Shown here one piece after another: positions 10,303-23,386 of a stretch of 64,000 nt of DNA. Positions within the stretch are counted from its first letter, which is position 1. Every line of letters starts with the position of its first letter. The notes beneath the pieces were generated by a model. The model ran no database searches, had not been told where the DNA came from, and saw only the letters and a list, made by a program, of their open reading frames with translations. The stretch lies in the NCBI RefSeq assembly GCF_001545075.1, contig NZ_FCOB02000005.1, forward strand, positions 186,001 through 250,000, in the 5' to 3' direction. The DNA is from Caballeronia ptereochthonis. Lineage in GTDB: Bacteria; Pseudomonadota; Gammaproteobacteria; Burkholderiales; Burkholderiaceae. Both the position numbers and the translations under genes were made by a program.

Positions 10303-11688
10303 GTGGCAAAAGTAGCGAAGGCGAAGACGCTCTATACCTGTAGCGAATGCGGCGGACAGGCGCCGAAATGGACCGGCCAGTGCGCGGCGTGCGGAGCGTG
10401 GAACACGCTGGTGGAATCGGTGGAGCAGGCGGCATCGAACCATCGCTTCCAGGCGCTCGCCAAAAGCTCGCCGGCGCGGCGGCTCGCCGAAATCGAGGCG
10501 TCCGACGTGCCGCGCTTCACCACCGGCGTCGGCGAATTCGATCGCGTGCTGGGCGGTGGTCTCGTGCCGGGCGGCGTCGTGCTGATCGGCGGCGATCCGG
10601 GCATCGGCAAATCGACGCTGCTTTTGCAATCGCTCGCCGAAATCGCGCGCGAGCGGCCCGCGCTCTACGTGAGCGGCGAGGAATCCGGCGCGCAGATCGC
10701 GCTGCGTGCGCAGCGGCTCGGCCTGGTCGGCGGCACGAGTGCGGCGGGCGATCTGGCGCTGCTCGCGGAAATTCAGCTCGAAAAGATTCAAGCGACCATC
10801 GACGAGCAACGGCCCGAAGTCGCCGTGATCGACTCCATCCAGACGATCTACTCCGAAGCGCTGACCTCCGCGCCCGGCTCCGTCGCGCAGGTGCGCGAGT
10901 GCGCGGCGCAGCTCACGCGCATCGCGAAGCAGACCGGCACATCGATCATCATGGTCGGCCACGTGACGAAGGAAGGCAGCCTTGCGGGGCCGCGCGTGCT
11001 GGAGCATATCGTCGATACCGTGCTGTATTTCGAGGGCGACACGCATTCGTCGTTCAGGCTCGTGCGCGCGTTCAAGAACCGCTTCGGCGCGGTCAACGAA
11101 CTGGGCGTCTTCGCAATGACGGAGAAGGGCCTGCGCGGCGTCGCCAATCCGTCGGCGCTCTTTTTGTCGCAGCACGAGCAGAGCGTCGCGGGATCGTGCG
11201 TGCTCGTCACGCAGGAAGGCTCGCGGCCGCTGCTCGTCGAAGTGCAGGCGCTCGTCGATACCGCGCACGTGCCCAATCCGCGCCGGCTTGCGGTCGGGCT
11301 GGAGCAGAACCGGCTCGCGCTCCTTCTCGCCGTGCTGCATCGGCATGCGGGCATCGCCTGTTTCGATCAGGACGTGTTTCTCAACGCGGTCGGCGGCGTG
11401 AAGATCACCGAGCCCGCGGCCGATCTCGCCGTGCTGCTCGCGATTCACTCGTCGATGCGCAACAAGCCGCTGCCCAAGGGCCTCATCACGTTCGGGGAAG
11501 TGGGGCTGGCGGGCGAGATCCGGCCGTCGCCGCGCGGGCAGGATCGTCTGAAGGAAGCGGCCAAGCTCGGCTTCTCGGTCGCGCTGATTCCGAAGGCGAA
11601 CGCGCCGAAGCAGGCGATCGACGGCCTGAAGGTGGTCGCGGTGGATCGCATCGAGGAAGCGATCGACCGGGTTCGGGATCTCGAATGA
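10303..11688 (+). CDS. radA: DNA repair protein RadA
   Basis: RecA-like ATPase that drives branch migration during recombinational repair. 461 residues from a GTG at 10303 (VAKVAKAKTLYTCSECGG). Domains in order: an N-terminal C4 zinc finger (CSECGG...CAACGAW, about residues 12-32), a RecA-like core with Walker A GGDPGIGKST, the KNRFG motif within AFKNRFGAVNELG, and a C-terminal Lon-protease-like domain with KITEPAADLAVLLAI and FGEVGLAGEIRP. The frame is open upstream into alr, but the zinc finger at the normal distance and the GTG after AAGCAAGGCAGC support this start. Confidence 0.96.
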   Translation: MAKVAKAKTLYTCSECGGQAPKWTGQCAACGAWNTLVESVEQAASNHRFQALAKSSPARRLAEIEASDVPRFTTGVGEFDRVLGGGLVPGGVVLIGGDPGIGKSTLLLQSLAEIARERPALYVSGEESGAQIALRAQRLGLVGGTSAAGDLALLAEIQLEKIQATIDEQRPEVAVIDSIQTIYSEALTSAPGSVAQVRECAAQLTRIAKQTGTSIIMVGHVTKEGSLAGPRVLEHIVDTVLYFEGDTHSSFRLVRAFKNRFGAVNELGVFAMTEKGLRGVANPSALFLSQHEQSVAGSCVLVTQEGSRPLLVEVQALVDTAHVPNPRRLAVGLEQNRLALLLAVLHRHAGIACFDQDVFLNAVGGVKITEPAADLAVLLAIHSSMRNKPLPKGLITFGEVGLAGEIRPSPRGQDRLKEAAKLGFSVALIPKANAPKQAIDGLKVVAVDRIEEAIDRVRDLE

Positions 11689-11887
11689 TCGCGGACGATA
11701 CGGACGCTGCCGACGAGGTGATAGGGCCCCTCGTAACGGGTCGTAAAAATGTCGTTGCGCAATGTAACCCAAGCGACGCCTGGTTTTCTTATCCTTTCAG
11801 AGTACCTCATTGGGGTAACTTCGCGGTCAACCTCGCTAAGGGCATCTCAAGAAGCGAAGTGACCGGAAGGATCGAGAGGACCACGCA
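11689..11887. other. Intergenic region downstream of radA
   Basis: A 199-base spacer that is distinctly less GC-rich around 11735-11830 than its flanks. It probably holds the radA end and a promoter for the small gene at 11888. I find no hairpin with a T-tract and no clear -35/-10 pair, so no specific site is claimed. Confidence 0.3.
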
Positions 11888-12151
11888 TTGAAACACTCAA
11901 AATCAGCCAGGCCGAAGCCCGCGTTCCATCTGCGCGGATGCCGCGTTTCCGCGCCGCTGCAACAGCCCTGGGGCAGCGGATGCCGGATAGTCGAATGGAT
12001 CGACGAGCAAGGCCAGATTTCGCGCCGCGCCGTCGCGGCCGATGTCACCGAGGATGAAGTCGTCGCGACCATCCGCCGGCATGTGACGGGCCGCAAGCAC
12101 GTGCTCGTCGACGACGAGCGCGAGCCGCGTCAGGTCCTGCCGCGCCGTTAG
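11888..12151 (+). CDS. Small hypothetical protein, basic (possibly DUF2866)
   Basis: 87 residues beginning MKHSKSARPKPAFHLRGCRV. I do not recognise a function. It is rich in Arg, Lys and Val, has no membrane segment, and contains CRIVEWIDEQGQISRRAVAA (about 33-52), a plausible beta-hairpin, followed by a helix VTEDEVVATIRRHV. I have a weak memory of a Burkholderia-restricted DUF2866 family of this size, which I cannot verify. Its last four bases overlap the end of the convergent CoA-transferase gene. Codon use is like its neighbours, which supports a real gene. Confidence 0.65.
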   Translation: MKHSKSARPKPAFHLRGCRVSAPLQQPWGSGCRIVEWIDEQGQISRRAVAADVTEDEVVATIRRHVTGRKHVLVDDEREPRQVLPRR

Positions 12152-13179
12152 GCCTCTGCGCCGCGAAAGAGCGGATGCGCCGCCGCCTCGGCGGGCGTGA
12201 GCACCGGCGCGACGCAGCAATCGAGCGGCTCCAGCAGCGTCATCCATTCGTCGCGCGTGCGCTCGCGAAAGCGCGCGGCCAGTTCCGCGGACAATTGCGC
12301 CGCGTCCGCGCCGCCGATCGCCTGCCCGAGGCTCCAGTGCCGCGTCGCCCAATCGGGGCGGCCGAGCGCCTCGCACAAGGTTTGCCAGAACTTCAGCTCC
12401 AGGGCGCCCACGGCGATGAAGCGGTCATCGCGCGTGCGATACACGTCGTAGCAGGGTACGCCGCCGTTGAGCAGGCCCGCGCCCGCGCGCGTGCTCGCTT
12501 CATTCGCATTGGCGAGCGCGATGTGCGCCATCACGTTGTGCGCGTGCATGGCATGCGTCATCGACACGTCGATGCATCGCCCTGCGCCGCCACGCGCGAC
12601 ATGCCACGCCGCGGCGAGTATTTCCATGACGGCCGAGAGCGCGCCGCCGAGCAGATCCGCGAGCTGAAAATTGGGCACGACGGGCGTGCCGCCGCGCGCC
12701 GCGAGCTGATCGAGCACGCCCGCATAGGCGATGTAGTTCAGGTCGTGACCGGCTTTGTGCGCGAACGGCCCCTCGCTGCCAAAGCCGGTGATCGCGCAAT
12801 AAACGAGCTTGGGATTCGCCTCGCGCAGCACCTCGTAGCCGACGCCCAGCCGCGCCATCACCGATGGCCGGAAGCTCTCCACCAAAACATCCGCGTTGCG
12901 CGCGAGCGCGATCAGCTTTGCGCGGCCTTCCCCGGTCTTGAGATCCAGCGTGAGCGCCCGCTTGCCGCGATTGACGATGCGATAGAACGCGCTCGGGGCG
13001 CCGCTTTGCCGGTCGGCTTCGCCTTGCAGCATCATGCGCGCGTAGTCGCCCGCGCCGGGCGGCTCGATCTTGAGCACATCGGCGCCCAGCTCGGCCAGCC
13101 GCAGCGTGGCGACGGGTCCGGGCAGCAGCCGCGTCAGATCGAGCACGCGAAGGCCGGAAAGGGCGGGTTGAGTCGTCAA
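12148..13179 (-). CDS. CaiB/BaiF-type CoA transferase (family III)
   Basis: Family III CoA transferase or racemase, substrate unknown; members include alpha-methylacyl-CoA racemase. Seen: LSGLRVLDLTRLLPGPVATL at the N-terminus, GADVLKIEPPGAGDYAR, the KRALTLDLKTGEGRAKL motif, ADVLVESFRPSVMARLGVGY, YCAITGFGSEGPFAHKAGHD (with the catalytic Asp in AGHD), and a C-terminal GALELKFWQTLC block. I chose a TTG at 13179 because CAGGAGG (13194 to 13188) lies eight bases before it; the frame is also open to a TTG at 13200. From that start the protein is 343 residues, close to racemase-type members (about 360). Confidence 0.88.
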   Translation of the reverse strand: MTTQPALSGLRVLDLTRLLPGPVATLRLAELGADVLKIEPPGAGDYARMMLQGEADRQSGAPSAFYRIVNRGKRALTLDLKTGEGRAKLIALARNADVLVESFRPSVMARLGVGYEVLREANPKLVYCAITGFGSEGPFAHKAGHDLNYIAYAGVLDQLAARGGTPVVPNFQLADLLGGALSAVMEILAAAWHVARGGAGRCIDVSMTHAMHAHNVMAHIALANANEASTRAGAGLLNGGVPCYDVYRTRDDRFIAVGALELKFWQTLCEALGRPDWATRHWSLGQAIGGADAAQLSAELAARFRERTRDEWMTLLEPLDCCVAPVLTPAEAAAHPLFRGAEA

Positions 13180-13214
13180 GGCGGCGGCCTCCTGCGGCAA
13201 GAATCAAGCGATGG

Positions 13215-15155
<1,941 letters not shown>

Positions 15156-15230
15156 GTCGAAATGGCGGCGAAAAGGGCGCGGCTTGGAAGGAAAGCGCTA
15201 TTTTAGACCGGACGGATCGCGAAGCAGGGG

Positions 15231-15246
15231 TCGGCCGTTCGGCCGA
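15231..15246. repeat. 7-2-7 perfect inverted repeat between divergent ABC-F and peroxidase genes
   Basis: TCGGCCG-TT-CGGCCGA is perfectly self-complementary. It lies 76 bases upstream of the ABC-F start and 81 bases upstream of the peroxidase start, in the shared promoter region. It could be an operator, but in a sequence this GC-rich such a short palindrome may also arise by chance. Confidence 0.3.
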
Positions 15247-15326
15247 TGGCGGGCGAACGCGCGTCGCGGTAGCATCGCCTGAATTTCATCGAATTCACCG
15301 CATCGGACTCACTCAAGGAGCACGCC

Positions 15327-15818
15327 ATGAGCGCAGCCAACGAAGGCATCTACGGCTTTTCGGCCGAAACACTCGACGGCGCCACCGTCAGCCTCGACAA
15401 ATATCGCGACAAGGTGCTGCTCATCGTGAACACGGCGAGCGAATGCGGTTTCACGCCGCAATACAGGGGCTTGCAGGACGTCTACCAGCAGTTCTCGGCG
15501 CGCGGCTTCGAGGTGCTCGGCTTTCCGTGCAACCAGTTCGGCAAGCAGGAGCCGGGCGACGCCGCGCAGATCGGCAGCTTCTGCGAGAAAAATTTCGGCG
15601 TCACGTTTCCGATGTTCGCGAAGATCGAGGTGAACGGCGCGAACGCGCATCCGCTCTACAGGTATCTGAAGGACAAGGAGCCGGGCCTGCTCGGCATCGA
15701 GGCGATCAAATGGAACTTCACGAAGTTTCTGGTCGACCGCAAGGGCAACGTGGTGAAGCGCTATGCGCCGCAGACGAAGCCCGAGGCGATCACGGACGAC
15801 ATCGAAAAGCTGCTCTGA
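15327..15818 (+). CDS. Glutathione peroxidase family protein (Cys type)
   Basis: Thiol peroxidase reducing hydroperoxides; bacterial Cys-type members often use thioredoxin. 163 residues. The catalytic tetrad is visible: Cys40 in NTASECGFT, Gln74 in FGKQEPG, and Trp129-Asn130 in KWNFTKF. Cys86 in GSFCEKNFGVTFPMF is the likely resolving cysteine of the two-cysteine mechanism. CNQFGKQEPG is the family signature. There is no signal peptide, so it is probably cytoplasmic (BtuE-like). ATG 15327 follows CTCAAGGAG at a good distance. It is monocistronic and converges with cls. Confidence 0.95.
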   Translation: MSAANEGIYGFSAETLDGATVSLDKYRDKVLLIVNTASECGFTPQYRGLQDVYQQFSARGFEVLGFPCNQFGKQEPGDAAQIGSFCEKNFGVTFPMFAKIEVNGANAHPLYRYLKDKEPGLLGIEAIKWNFTKFLVDRKGNVVKRYAPQTKPEAITDDIEKLL

Positions 15819-15831
15819 ACGCTGCGCGCGC

Positions 15832-17322
15832 TCAGAGAATCGGCGAGAACAGCCGCGCGACGTGCATCGCCATGCGCCGCCAGAACGCCGCGCCGCGATA
15901 GTCGTTCGCGTCGATCTCGAAGGAATGCGCGAAGTCCGCGAGCAGCATCGACTCCACTTCGCTCGCGAACGCGCGATCGACGGTGAGCACCGTGATCTCG
16001 AAATTCAGTCGGAACGAGCGATTGTCGAGATTCGCGCTGCCGATGGACGCGGCGATATCGTCGACGAGCACGACCTTCTGATGCAGGAATCCCGGCTTGT
16101 AGCGGAAGATGCGCACGCCCGCCTGCACCAGATCGAACGCATAGAGCTTCGACGCGGCGAACACCACGCGATGATCGCGCCGGCTCGGAATCAGGATGCG
16201 CACGTCCACGCCGCGCATCACCGCGAGCCGGAGCGCGGAGAACACGGCTTCGTCGGGAATCAGATAGGGAGAGGTGATCCAGATGCGCTCGCGCGCCGCG
16301 TTGATCGCCTCGACGAAGAACAGCGAGCAGGTTTCCTGCTTGTCGGCGGGGCCGCTCGACAGCACCATGCAGTGCATGTTCTCGTCCGAATGCGGCGCGG
16401 GGCCGAGTTCGGGCAGGCGCTGCGTCGCCCAGTACCAGTCTTCGGTGAAGACGAACTGGATGCTGGCCACCGCCGGCCCGCGCACCTCGACGTGCGTATC
16501 GCGCCAGGGCGAGAGCCGCGGATTGCCGCCGAGATACTCGACGCCCACGTTGTGCCCGCCGACGAAGGCGCGCTTGCCGTCGACGACCACGATCTTCCGA
16601 TGATTGCGGAAGTTGATCTGGAAGCGGTGCACGAACTTGCGCTTGGCCGCGAACGGGTGCGCCTCGACGCCGCCCGCACGCAGCGCGTTCACGTAGCGAT
16701 GCGGCAGATCGAAGCTGCCGATGCTGTCGTAGAGGAAGTACACGCGCACGCCCGCCTGCGCTTTCCTGATCAGCGCGTCCTTGAGCATTTCGCCGAGCGC
16801 GTCGGCGCGCACGATGAAGAACTGCACGACCACGTAGCGCTCGGCGGCGGCGATCGCATCGAGGATCGCGGTGAACGTGGCGTCGCCGTTGACGAGCACG
16901 CGCACCGAGTTGCCGCGCAGGAACGGCATGCCCGAGAGGCGCTGCAGCGTGCGGATGGTCGGATTGCCGAGGTAGGCGGCCGGTCCCGGTGCGATTTCGC
17001 CGCGCACGCCCGAGGCGTCAGTGAGCGCGGTGTCTTCCAGCGTGTCGCTGCGGGCGCCCGAGTCCCATTCGGCGGGCTTCGAGCGGCTGCGCAGAATGTC
17101 GATTTCGAGCCGCCGCTCGTCGATGTAGCCTGCGAACTTGCTGCGGCCCAGAAAGAGGTAGGGGATGAGCGTGAAGTAGGGCATCGCGACGAGCGACACC
17201 GCCCACGCCACCGCGCCTTGCGACGTGCGTGTGTTGATGACGGCATGGATCGCGGCGATCACGCCGAGCACATGCGCGGCCATCACGAGCGTGCCGAGGT
17301 GGAGCCAGTCTGATGCTTGCAT
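15832..17322 (-). CDS. cls: Cardiolipin synthase (phospholipase D superfamily)
   Basis: Condenses phosphatidylglycerol to cardiolipin at the inner membrane. 496 residues. Two N-terminal hydrophobic segments (about 8-30 and 38-60) are followed by two PLD domains. The HKD motifs are NHRKIVVVDGKRAFVGG (first) and HQKVVLVDDIAASIGSANLD (second). ITSPYLIPDEA is the usual spacer strand. The length fits ClsA. The gene follows prmB on the same strand, but a long hairpin lies in the 122-base gap. Confidence 0.94.
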   Translation of the reverse strand: MQASDWLHLGTLVMAAHVLGVIAAIHAVINTRTSQGAVAWAVSLVAMPYFTLIPYLFLGRSKFAGYIDERRLEIDILRSRSKPAEWDSGARSDTLEDTALTDASGVRGEIAPGPAAYLGNPTIRTLQRLSGMPFLRGNSVRVLVNGDATFTAILDAIAAAERYVVVQFFIVRADALGEMLKDALIRKAQAGVRVYFLYDSIGSFDLPHRYVNALRAGGVEAHPFAAKRKFVHRFQINFRNHRKIVVVDGKRAFVGGHNVGVEYLGGNPRLSPWRDTHVEVRGPAVASIQFVFTEDWYWATQRLPELGPAPHSDENMHCMVLSSGPADKQETCSLFFVEAINAARERIWITSPYLIPDEAVFSALRLAVMRGVDVRILIPSRRDHRVVFAASKLYAFDLVQAGVRIFRYKPGFLHQKVVLVDDIAASIGSANLDNRSFRLNFEITVLTVDRAFASEVESMLLADFAHSFEIDANDYRGAAFWRRMAMHVARLFSPIL

Positions 17323-17398
17323 AGAGGCAGAAGGTGGGAGGGTCTTCGCTGACGGCGATTCGCCATATTACCCAAGCCTTCCGCGCGAAGTGTCAGCA

Positions 17399-17430
17399 AT
17401 CGTTGCGGCGGATTGCGCCGCCGCAACGAT
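17399..17430. terminator. 13-bp perfect hairpin between prmB and cls
   Basis: ATCGTTGCGGCGG, loop ATTGCG, then CCGCCGCAACGAT: 13 perfect pairs. It lies just after the prmB stop on the minus strand. No T-tract follows on either strand, so it is either a terminator of the weak-U type or an RNA stability or processing element. Confidence 0.5.
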
Positions 17431-17444
17431 CGCCTGGAGGCGAA

Positions 17445-18329
17445 TCAGGCCGGCAGGTCGGCGGCCTGGATCAGGAACACGTTGTCGTCGCCGGCGCTGG
17501 TCGAGAGCCAGACCAGATCGAGGCCGCCCAGCGCCGCCTCGACGTTCGGCCGCTCGTTGCCGATCTCGACGACGAGCACGCCGTCCTCGGTCAGCCACTT
17601 GCGCGCGTCGCGCACGATGCGCCGCACCACGTCCATGCCGTCCGCGCCGCCCGCGAGCGCGAGCGCGGGCTCGTGCCGGTATTCCTCCGGCAGCGCCTGC
17701 ATCGCCTGCGCGTTGACGTACGGCGGATTCGTGATGATCACCTCGTAGCGCTCCTGCGGCAACGGCGCGTACAGGTCGCCTTCGTAGAGGCTCACGCGCT
17801 CGCCGAGCCCGTAATCGTCGACGTTGCGGCGCGCCACCGCGAGCGCGTCCGGCGAGATGTCGACGGCATCGACATCGGCGTTCTCGAAGGCCTGCGTCGC
17901 GAGAATCGCGAGACACCCCGAGCCGGTGCAGAGCTCGAGCACGCGCGTGACCTGGTCCGGATCGGCGACATACGGCTGCAGGCCGTCCTGCAGCAGCTCG
18001 CCGATGAACGAACGCGGCACGATCACGCGCTCGTCGACGTAGAAGCGGCGGCCGTGCATCCACGCTTCCTGCGTGATGTACGCGGCGGGAATGCGCTCCG
18101 TCGCGCGACGCTCGATCACCTTCATGACCGCGTCGATTTCGGTGTCGAGCAGGCGCGCGTCGAGGAACGGATCGAGCGTGTCGAGCGGCAGATGCAGCGT
18201 ATGCAGGATCAGATACGCGGCTTCGTCGTAGGCATTGGCCGAGCCGTGGCCGAACGACAGGCCCGCTTCGGTGAAGCGCGAAACGCCGAAGCGCAGCAGG
18301 TCGCGCAAGGTGGTGAAGGGCAGCGCCAT
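17445..18329 (-). CDS. prmB: 50S ribosomal protein L3 glutamine methyltransferase PrmB
   Basis: SAM-dependent N5-glutamine methyltransferase. 294 residues from ATG 18329. Seen: a PrmB-type N-terminal helical domain (DLLRFGVSRFTEAGLSFGHG), YDEAAYLILHTLHLPLD, the RIPAAYITQEAWMHGRRFYV segment preceding the Rossmann fold, SAM motif I VLELCTGSGCLAI, and the catalytic NPPYV in IITNPPYVNAQAM. The N-terminus and YVDERVIVPRSFI distinguish it from PrmC. It follows dapE after 41 bases on the same strand. Confidence 0.94.
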   Translation of the reverse strand: MALPFTTLRDLLRFGVSRFTEAGLSFGHGSANAYDEAAYLILHTLHLPLDTLDPFLDARLLDTEIDAVMKVIERRATERIPAAYITQEAWMHGRRFYVDERVIVPRSFIGELLQDGLQPYVADPDQVTRVLELCTGSGCLAILATQAFENADVDAVDISPDALAVARRNVDDYGLGERVSLYEGDLYAPLPQERYEVIITNPPYVNAQAMQALPEEYRHEPALALAGGADGMDVVRRIVRDARKWLTEDGVLVVEIGNERPNVEAALGGLDLVWLSTSAGDDNVFLIQAADLPA

Positions 18330-18370
18330 CGAAGGCTCCTCTTTATTGTCGGAGTGATTGTGTGGTGAGT

Positions 18371-19964
<1,594 letters not shown>

Positions 19965-19966
19965 GA

Positions 19967-20794
19967 TCAGTCGCCTCGCAGCAGCTCGTTCAGGCCGACC
20001 TTCGCGCGCGTCTTGGCGTCGACCTTCTTGACGATCACGGCGCAGTACAGGCTGTGCGAGCCGTCCTTCGACGGCAGATTGCCCGCGACCACGACCGAGC
20101 CCGCCGGAATGCGGCCGTAGCTCACTTCGCCGGTCTCGCGGTCGTAAATCTTGGTCGACTGGCCGAGATACACGCCCATCGAGATGACCGAGTTCTCCTC
20201 GACGATCACGCCTTCCACCACTTCCGAGCGCGCGCCGATGAAGCAGTTGTCCTCGATGATGACCGGGTTCGCCTGCAGCGGCTCCAGCACGCCGCCGATG
20301 CCCACGCCGCCCGACAGGTGCACGTTCTTGCCGATCTGCGCGCATGAGCCGACGGTGGCCCAGGTATCGACCATCGTGCCTTCGTCGACATAAGCGCCGA
20401 TGTTGGTGTACGAGGGCATCAGCACGACGTTCTTCGCGATGAACGAGCCGCGGCGCGCGATGGCCGGCGGCACCACGCGGAAGCCGCCCGCCGCGAAGTC
20501 TTCGGCCGTGTAGTTCGCGAACTTCGAGGGCACCTTGTCGTAGAACTGCGAGTAGCCGCCGGCGGCCATCGGCGCGTTGTCTTCCAGGCGGAACGACAGC
20601 AGCACGGCCTTCTTGAGCCACTGATTCACGATCCACTCGCCGTCGCGCTTCTCGGCGACGCGCATCTGACCTTTGTCGAGCTGCTCGATCGCGTGAGCGA
20701 CGGCTTCGCGGACTTCCGCGGGCGCGGCCTTGGCCGACAGCTCGGCGCGGTTGTCCCAGGCGGTATCGATGATGCTCTGAAGTTGTTGCGACAT
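19967..20794 (-). CDS. dapD: Tetrahydrodipicolinate N-succinyltransferase DapD
   Basis: Succinyl-CoA dependent acyltransferase of the diaminopimelate pathway. 275 residues, the standard length. An N-terminal helical domain ([20 protein letters not shown]) precedes a left-handed beta helix with hexapeptide repeats ([20 protein letters not shown] and [19 protein letters not shown] are typical). [20 protein letters not shown] closes the helix. It follows dapC by 43 bases and is followed two bases later by the ArsC-like gene. Confidence 0.97.
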   Translation of the reverse strand: MSQQLQSIIDTAWDNRAELSAKAAPAEVREAVAHAIEQLDKGQMRVAEKRDGEWIVNQWLKKAVLLSFRLEDNAPMAAGGYSQFYDKVPSKFANYTAEDFAAGGFRVVPPAIARRGSFIAKNVVLMPSYTNIGAYVDEGTMVDTWATVGSCAQIGKNVHLSGGVGIGGVLEPLQANPVIIEDNCFIGARSEVVEGVIVEENSVISMGVYLGQSTKIYDRETGEVSYGRIPAGSVVVAGNLPSKDGSHSLYCAVIVKKVDAKTRAKVGLNELLRGD

Positions 20795-20837
20795 AGTGAT
20801 ATCAAGGATGGAGAGATTGGACCGGCGACGCCCGGGA

Positions 20838-22055
20838 TCAGGACTCGAGCGTGCGGCAGAATTCGACGATGCGGCGAGCCCCTTCGACGCATTCCTCGGT
20901 CTCGGCGACGAGCGCGATGCGCACGAACCCGACGCCCGGATTCGTGCCGTGCGCCGCGCGAGCGAGGAAAGAGCCCGGCAGAACCGTCACATTATAGTCG
21001 GCGTACAGGCGCGCCGCGAACTCGGTATCCGTGAGGCCCAAGCGCGAGACGTTCGCCCAGAGGTAGAACGCGGCGTCGGGCAGGCGGACGTCGAGCACGT
21101 CGGCGAGCATCGGCGTGACCGTCTGGAATTTTTTCAGATACTTCGCGCGGTTGTCGCGCACGTGCGTTTCATCCTGCCACGCGGCAATGCTCGCGCGCTG
21201 GAACACCGTCGAAAGCGCCGCGCCGTGATACGTGCGATAGAGCAGGAAGTCCTTCAGGATCGACGCATCGCCCGCGACGAAACCCGAGCGCATGCCCGGC
21301 ACGTTCGAGCGCTTCGACAGGCTCGACAGCATCACCAGGCGATCGAAGCCGCGGCCCAGCAGGCGCGCCGCTTCCAGTCCGCCGAGCGGCGGTTTCGTCT
21401 CGTCGAAGTAGATCTCCGAATAGCACTCGTCCGACGCGATCACGAAGCCGTGCTTGTCCGACAGCGCGAACAGTTCGCGCCAGTTGTCGAGCGTGAGCAC
21501 CGCGCCCGTCGGGTTGCCCGGCGAGCACACGTAGAGCAGCTGCGTGCGCGCCCAGATGTGATCGGGCACGACCGAGTAGTCGCAGGCGAAGTTGCGCGCC
21601 GGGTCGCTGTTGACGAAGTAGGGCTCGGCGCCCGCAAGCAGGGCCGCGCCTTCGTAGATTTGATAGAAGGGGTTCGGACAGAGTACGATGGGCGGTTCCG
21701 CGCCGTCCGTGCTTCGGCTGTCGATGATCGTCTGCGCGAGCGCGAAAAGCGCTTCGCGCGAGCCGGAGACGGGCAGCACCTGCGTCGCCGGATCGATCGA
21801 TTCGAGGCCGTAGCGCTGCGTGACCCAGGCCGCGATCGCTGCGCGCAGCGGCTCGCTGCCGAGCGTGGCCGGATACGCGGCGAGGCCGCCGAGCGCATCG
21901 GTCACCGCATCGCGGATGAGCGCCGGCGTCGGATGCTTCGGCTCGCCGATGCCGAAGCTGATCGGCGTGAATCCCGCGCGCGGCTCGATGCCCTTGAAGA
22001 GCGCGCGAAGCTTTTCGAACGGATAAGGCTGAAGTTTCTTGAGAAGTGGATTCAC
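20838..22055 (-). CDS. dapC: Succinyldiaminopimelate transaminase DapC
   Basis: PLP aminotransferase (class I/II fold) making N-succinyl-LL-diaminopimelate. 405 residues from GTG 22055 ([20 protein letters not shown]). Seen: [60 protein letters not shown] and the PLP lysine in [16 protein letters not shown]. The N-terminal YPFEKLRAL is characteristic of the beta-proteobacterial DapC. The frame stays open far upstream and no strong ribosome site precedes the GTG, so the start is less certain than the identity. Confidence 0.92.
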   Translation of the reverse strand: MNPLLKKLQPYPFEKLRALFKGIEPRAGFTPISFGIGEPKHPTPALIRDAVTDALGGLAAYPATLGSEPLRAAIAAWVTQRYGLESIDPATQVLPVSGSREALFALAQTIIDSRSTDGAEPPIVLCPNPFYQIYEGAALLAGAEPYFVNSDPARNFACDYSVVPDHIWARTQLLYVCSPGNPTGAVLTLDNWRELFALSDKHGFVIASDECYSEIYFDETKPPLGGLEAARLLGRGFDRLVMLSSLSKRSNVPGMRSGFVAGDASILKDFLLYRTYHGAALSTVFQRASIAAWQDETHVRDNRAKYLKKFQTVTPMLADVLDVRLPDAAFYLWANVSRLGLTDTEFAARLYADYNVTVLPGSFLARAAHGTNPGVGFVRIALVAETEECVEGARRIVEFCRTLES

Positions 22056-22285
22056 GGCATGACCGGTAAGCAGTGAGCGATGCACGCGGCGCCGAGCGCC
22101 TGCCGCAGCGGCATCGGAAGACATCGAACGGACGCGAAACAAGCTCACGATTATAGCGCGCGCCCCTGCGCCCCAAGCGAGCGGCGGCGCGCGGCACGAA
22201 GGACGAAAGATCGAATGATGAAGCTCATAGGCCACGAAATGGGCGCGATGGCGGAGACGAGGGCAACGAGGAACGGAGCGCCGCA

Positions 22286-23263
22286 ATGACCCGCGGTCTT
22301 CACAACGCGTGGCCGACGCTCGCGATCATGCTCGGCGCGTCGGTGTGGGGCCTCGTCTGGTACCCGATGCGCATGCTCGCCGCGATGGGCCTGACGGGCA
22401 CCGCCGCCAGCGCGACGACCAGCGGCGCCGCATGCGTCTTCGTGCTGCTGGTGAAGCGCCGCTCGATCAGCACGCTCTCTTGGCACTGGCTGCTCGTCGC
22501 GCTCGGCGTGGCGGCGGGCGTGACCAGTATCGGCTTCGTGTGGGGCGCGATCCACGGCCAGGTGATGCGGGTCCTGCTGCTCTTCTATCTGACGCCCGCC
22601 TGGACCGCCATCTTCGCGCACTTCATCCTGAAGGATCGCCTGACGCGCGCCGACGCCGCGCTGTCGCTCCTCTCGCTCGCGGGCGCCGTGACGATGCTCT
22701 GGTCGCCCGAGCTCGGCATGCCGCTGCCCGCCGATCTCGCCGAATGGGCGGGTCTCGTGGGCGGCATGGGCTTCGCGATGAGCAATGTGCTCGTCGTGAG
22801 GATCACGCGCACGCTCCCTGCAATGAAGGCCGAGATGCGCACCGCGGTGATCTTCGGCGGCGCGGCGCTCGTCGCCTCGCTCGCCACGCTGTTCGAGCCG
22901 ATGCCGACGCCGCCCGCCGCCGCGCAGCTTCCCGCCGTGACCCTCATCGTGATCGGTCTCGGCATCGTGCTCGCGGCCAACAACGTGATCGTGCAGGTGG
23001 GGCTCGCGCGCGTGCCGGCCAATCGCGCGTCGATCATCATGCTCTTCGAGCTCGTGGTCACGGCGCTGTCGTCGTGGCTCTTCGCGGGCGAGGTGCCCGG
23101 CCCGCGCGAATGGGCGGGTGGCGCGTGCATCGTCGCGGCGTGCGTGCTGTCGGCGTGGGTGCACCGCACGCGCGCATCGCATGCGCCGTCCGGGCCCGAA
23201 CCGCCCGACATCGCCGGACGCGAGCCGGAAAGCAAAAAGAAATCGACTCGCGCGATGGTATGA
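22286..23263 (+). CDS. EamA/DMT family transporter
   Basis: Ten-helix inner-membrane permease of the drug/metabolite transporter superfamily, 325 residues, with two EamA repeats. The first helix is WPTLAIMLGASVWGLVWYPM; helix 4-like LLFYLTPAWTAIFAHF and the second-repeat IIMLFELVVTALSSWLFAGE carry the family P and E positions. A hydrophilic tail of about 35 residues ends KKKSTRAMV. The substrate is unknown. It diverges from dapC, with 230 bases between the starts. Confidence 0.88.
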   Translation: MTRGLHNAWPTLAIMLGASVWGLVWYPMRMLAAMGLTGTAASATTSGAACVFVLLVKRRSISTLSWHWLLVALGVAAGVTSIGFVWGAIHGQVMRVLLLFYLTPAWTAIFAHFILKDRLTRADAALSLLSLAGAVTMLWSPELGMPLPADLAEWAGLVGGMGFAMSNVLVVRITRTLPAMKAEMRTAVIFGGAALVASLATLFEPMPTPPAAAQLPAVTLIVIGLGIVLAANNVIVQVGLARVPANRASIIMLFELVVTALSSWLFAGEVPGPREWAGGACIVAACVLSAWVHRTRASHAPSGPEPPDIAGREPESKKKSTRAMV

Positions 23264-23280
23264 TGGTGTCCGCTTCGCCG

Positions 23281-23310
23281 GGCCCCTCGCGCAGTGATGC
23301 GCGAGGGGCC
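23281..23310 (+). terminator. 12-bp perfect hairpin between the DMT gene and smc
   Basis: GGCCCCTCGCGC, loop AGTGAT, GCGCGAGGGGCC: 12 perfect pairs starting 18 bases after the DMT transporter stop. There is no T-tract behind it. The likely role is ending the transporter mRNA or protecting its 3' end, just before the smc start at 23387. Confidence 0.55.
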
Positions 23311-23386
23311 GAATGCGATTGACGGGCCGCGCTGCGGCCTGTCCGCTATTCATCCTCCGTCACCAATTCCAAACAGCGATATCGCC

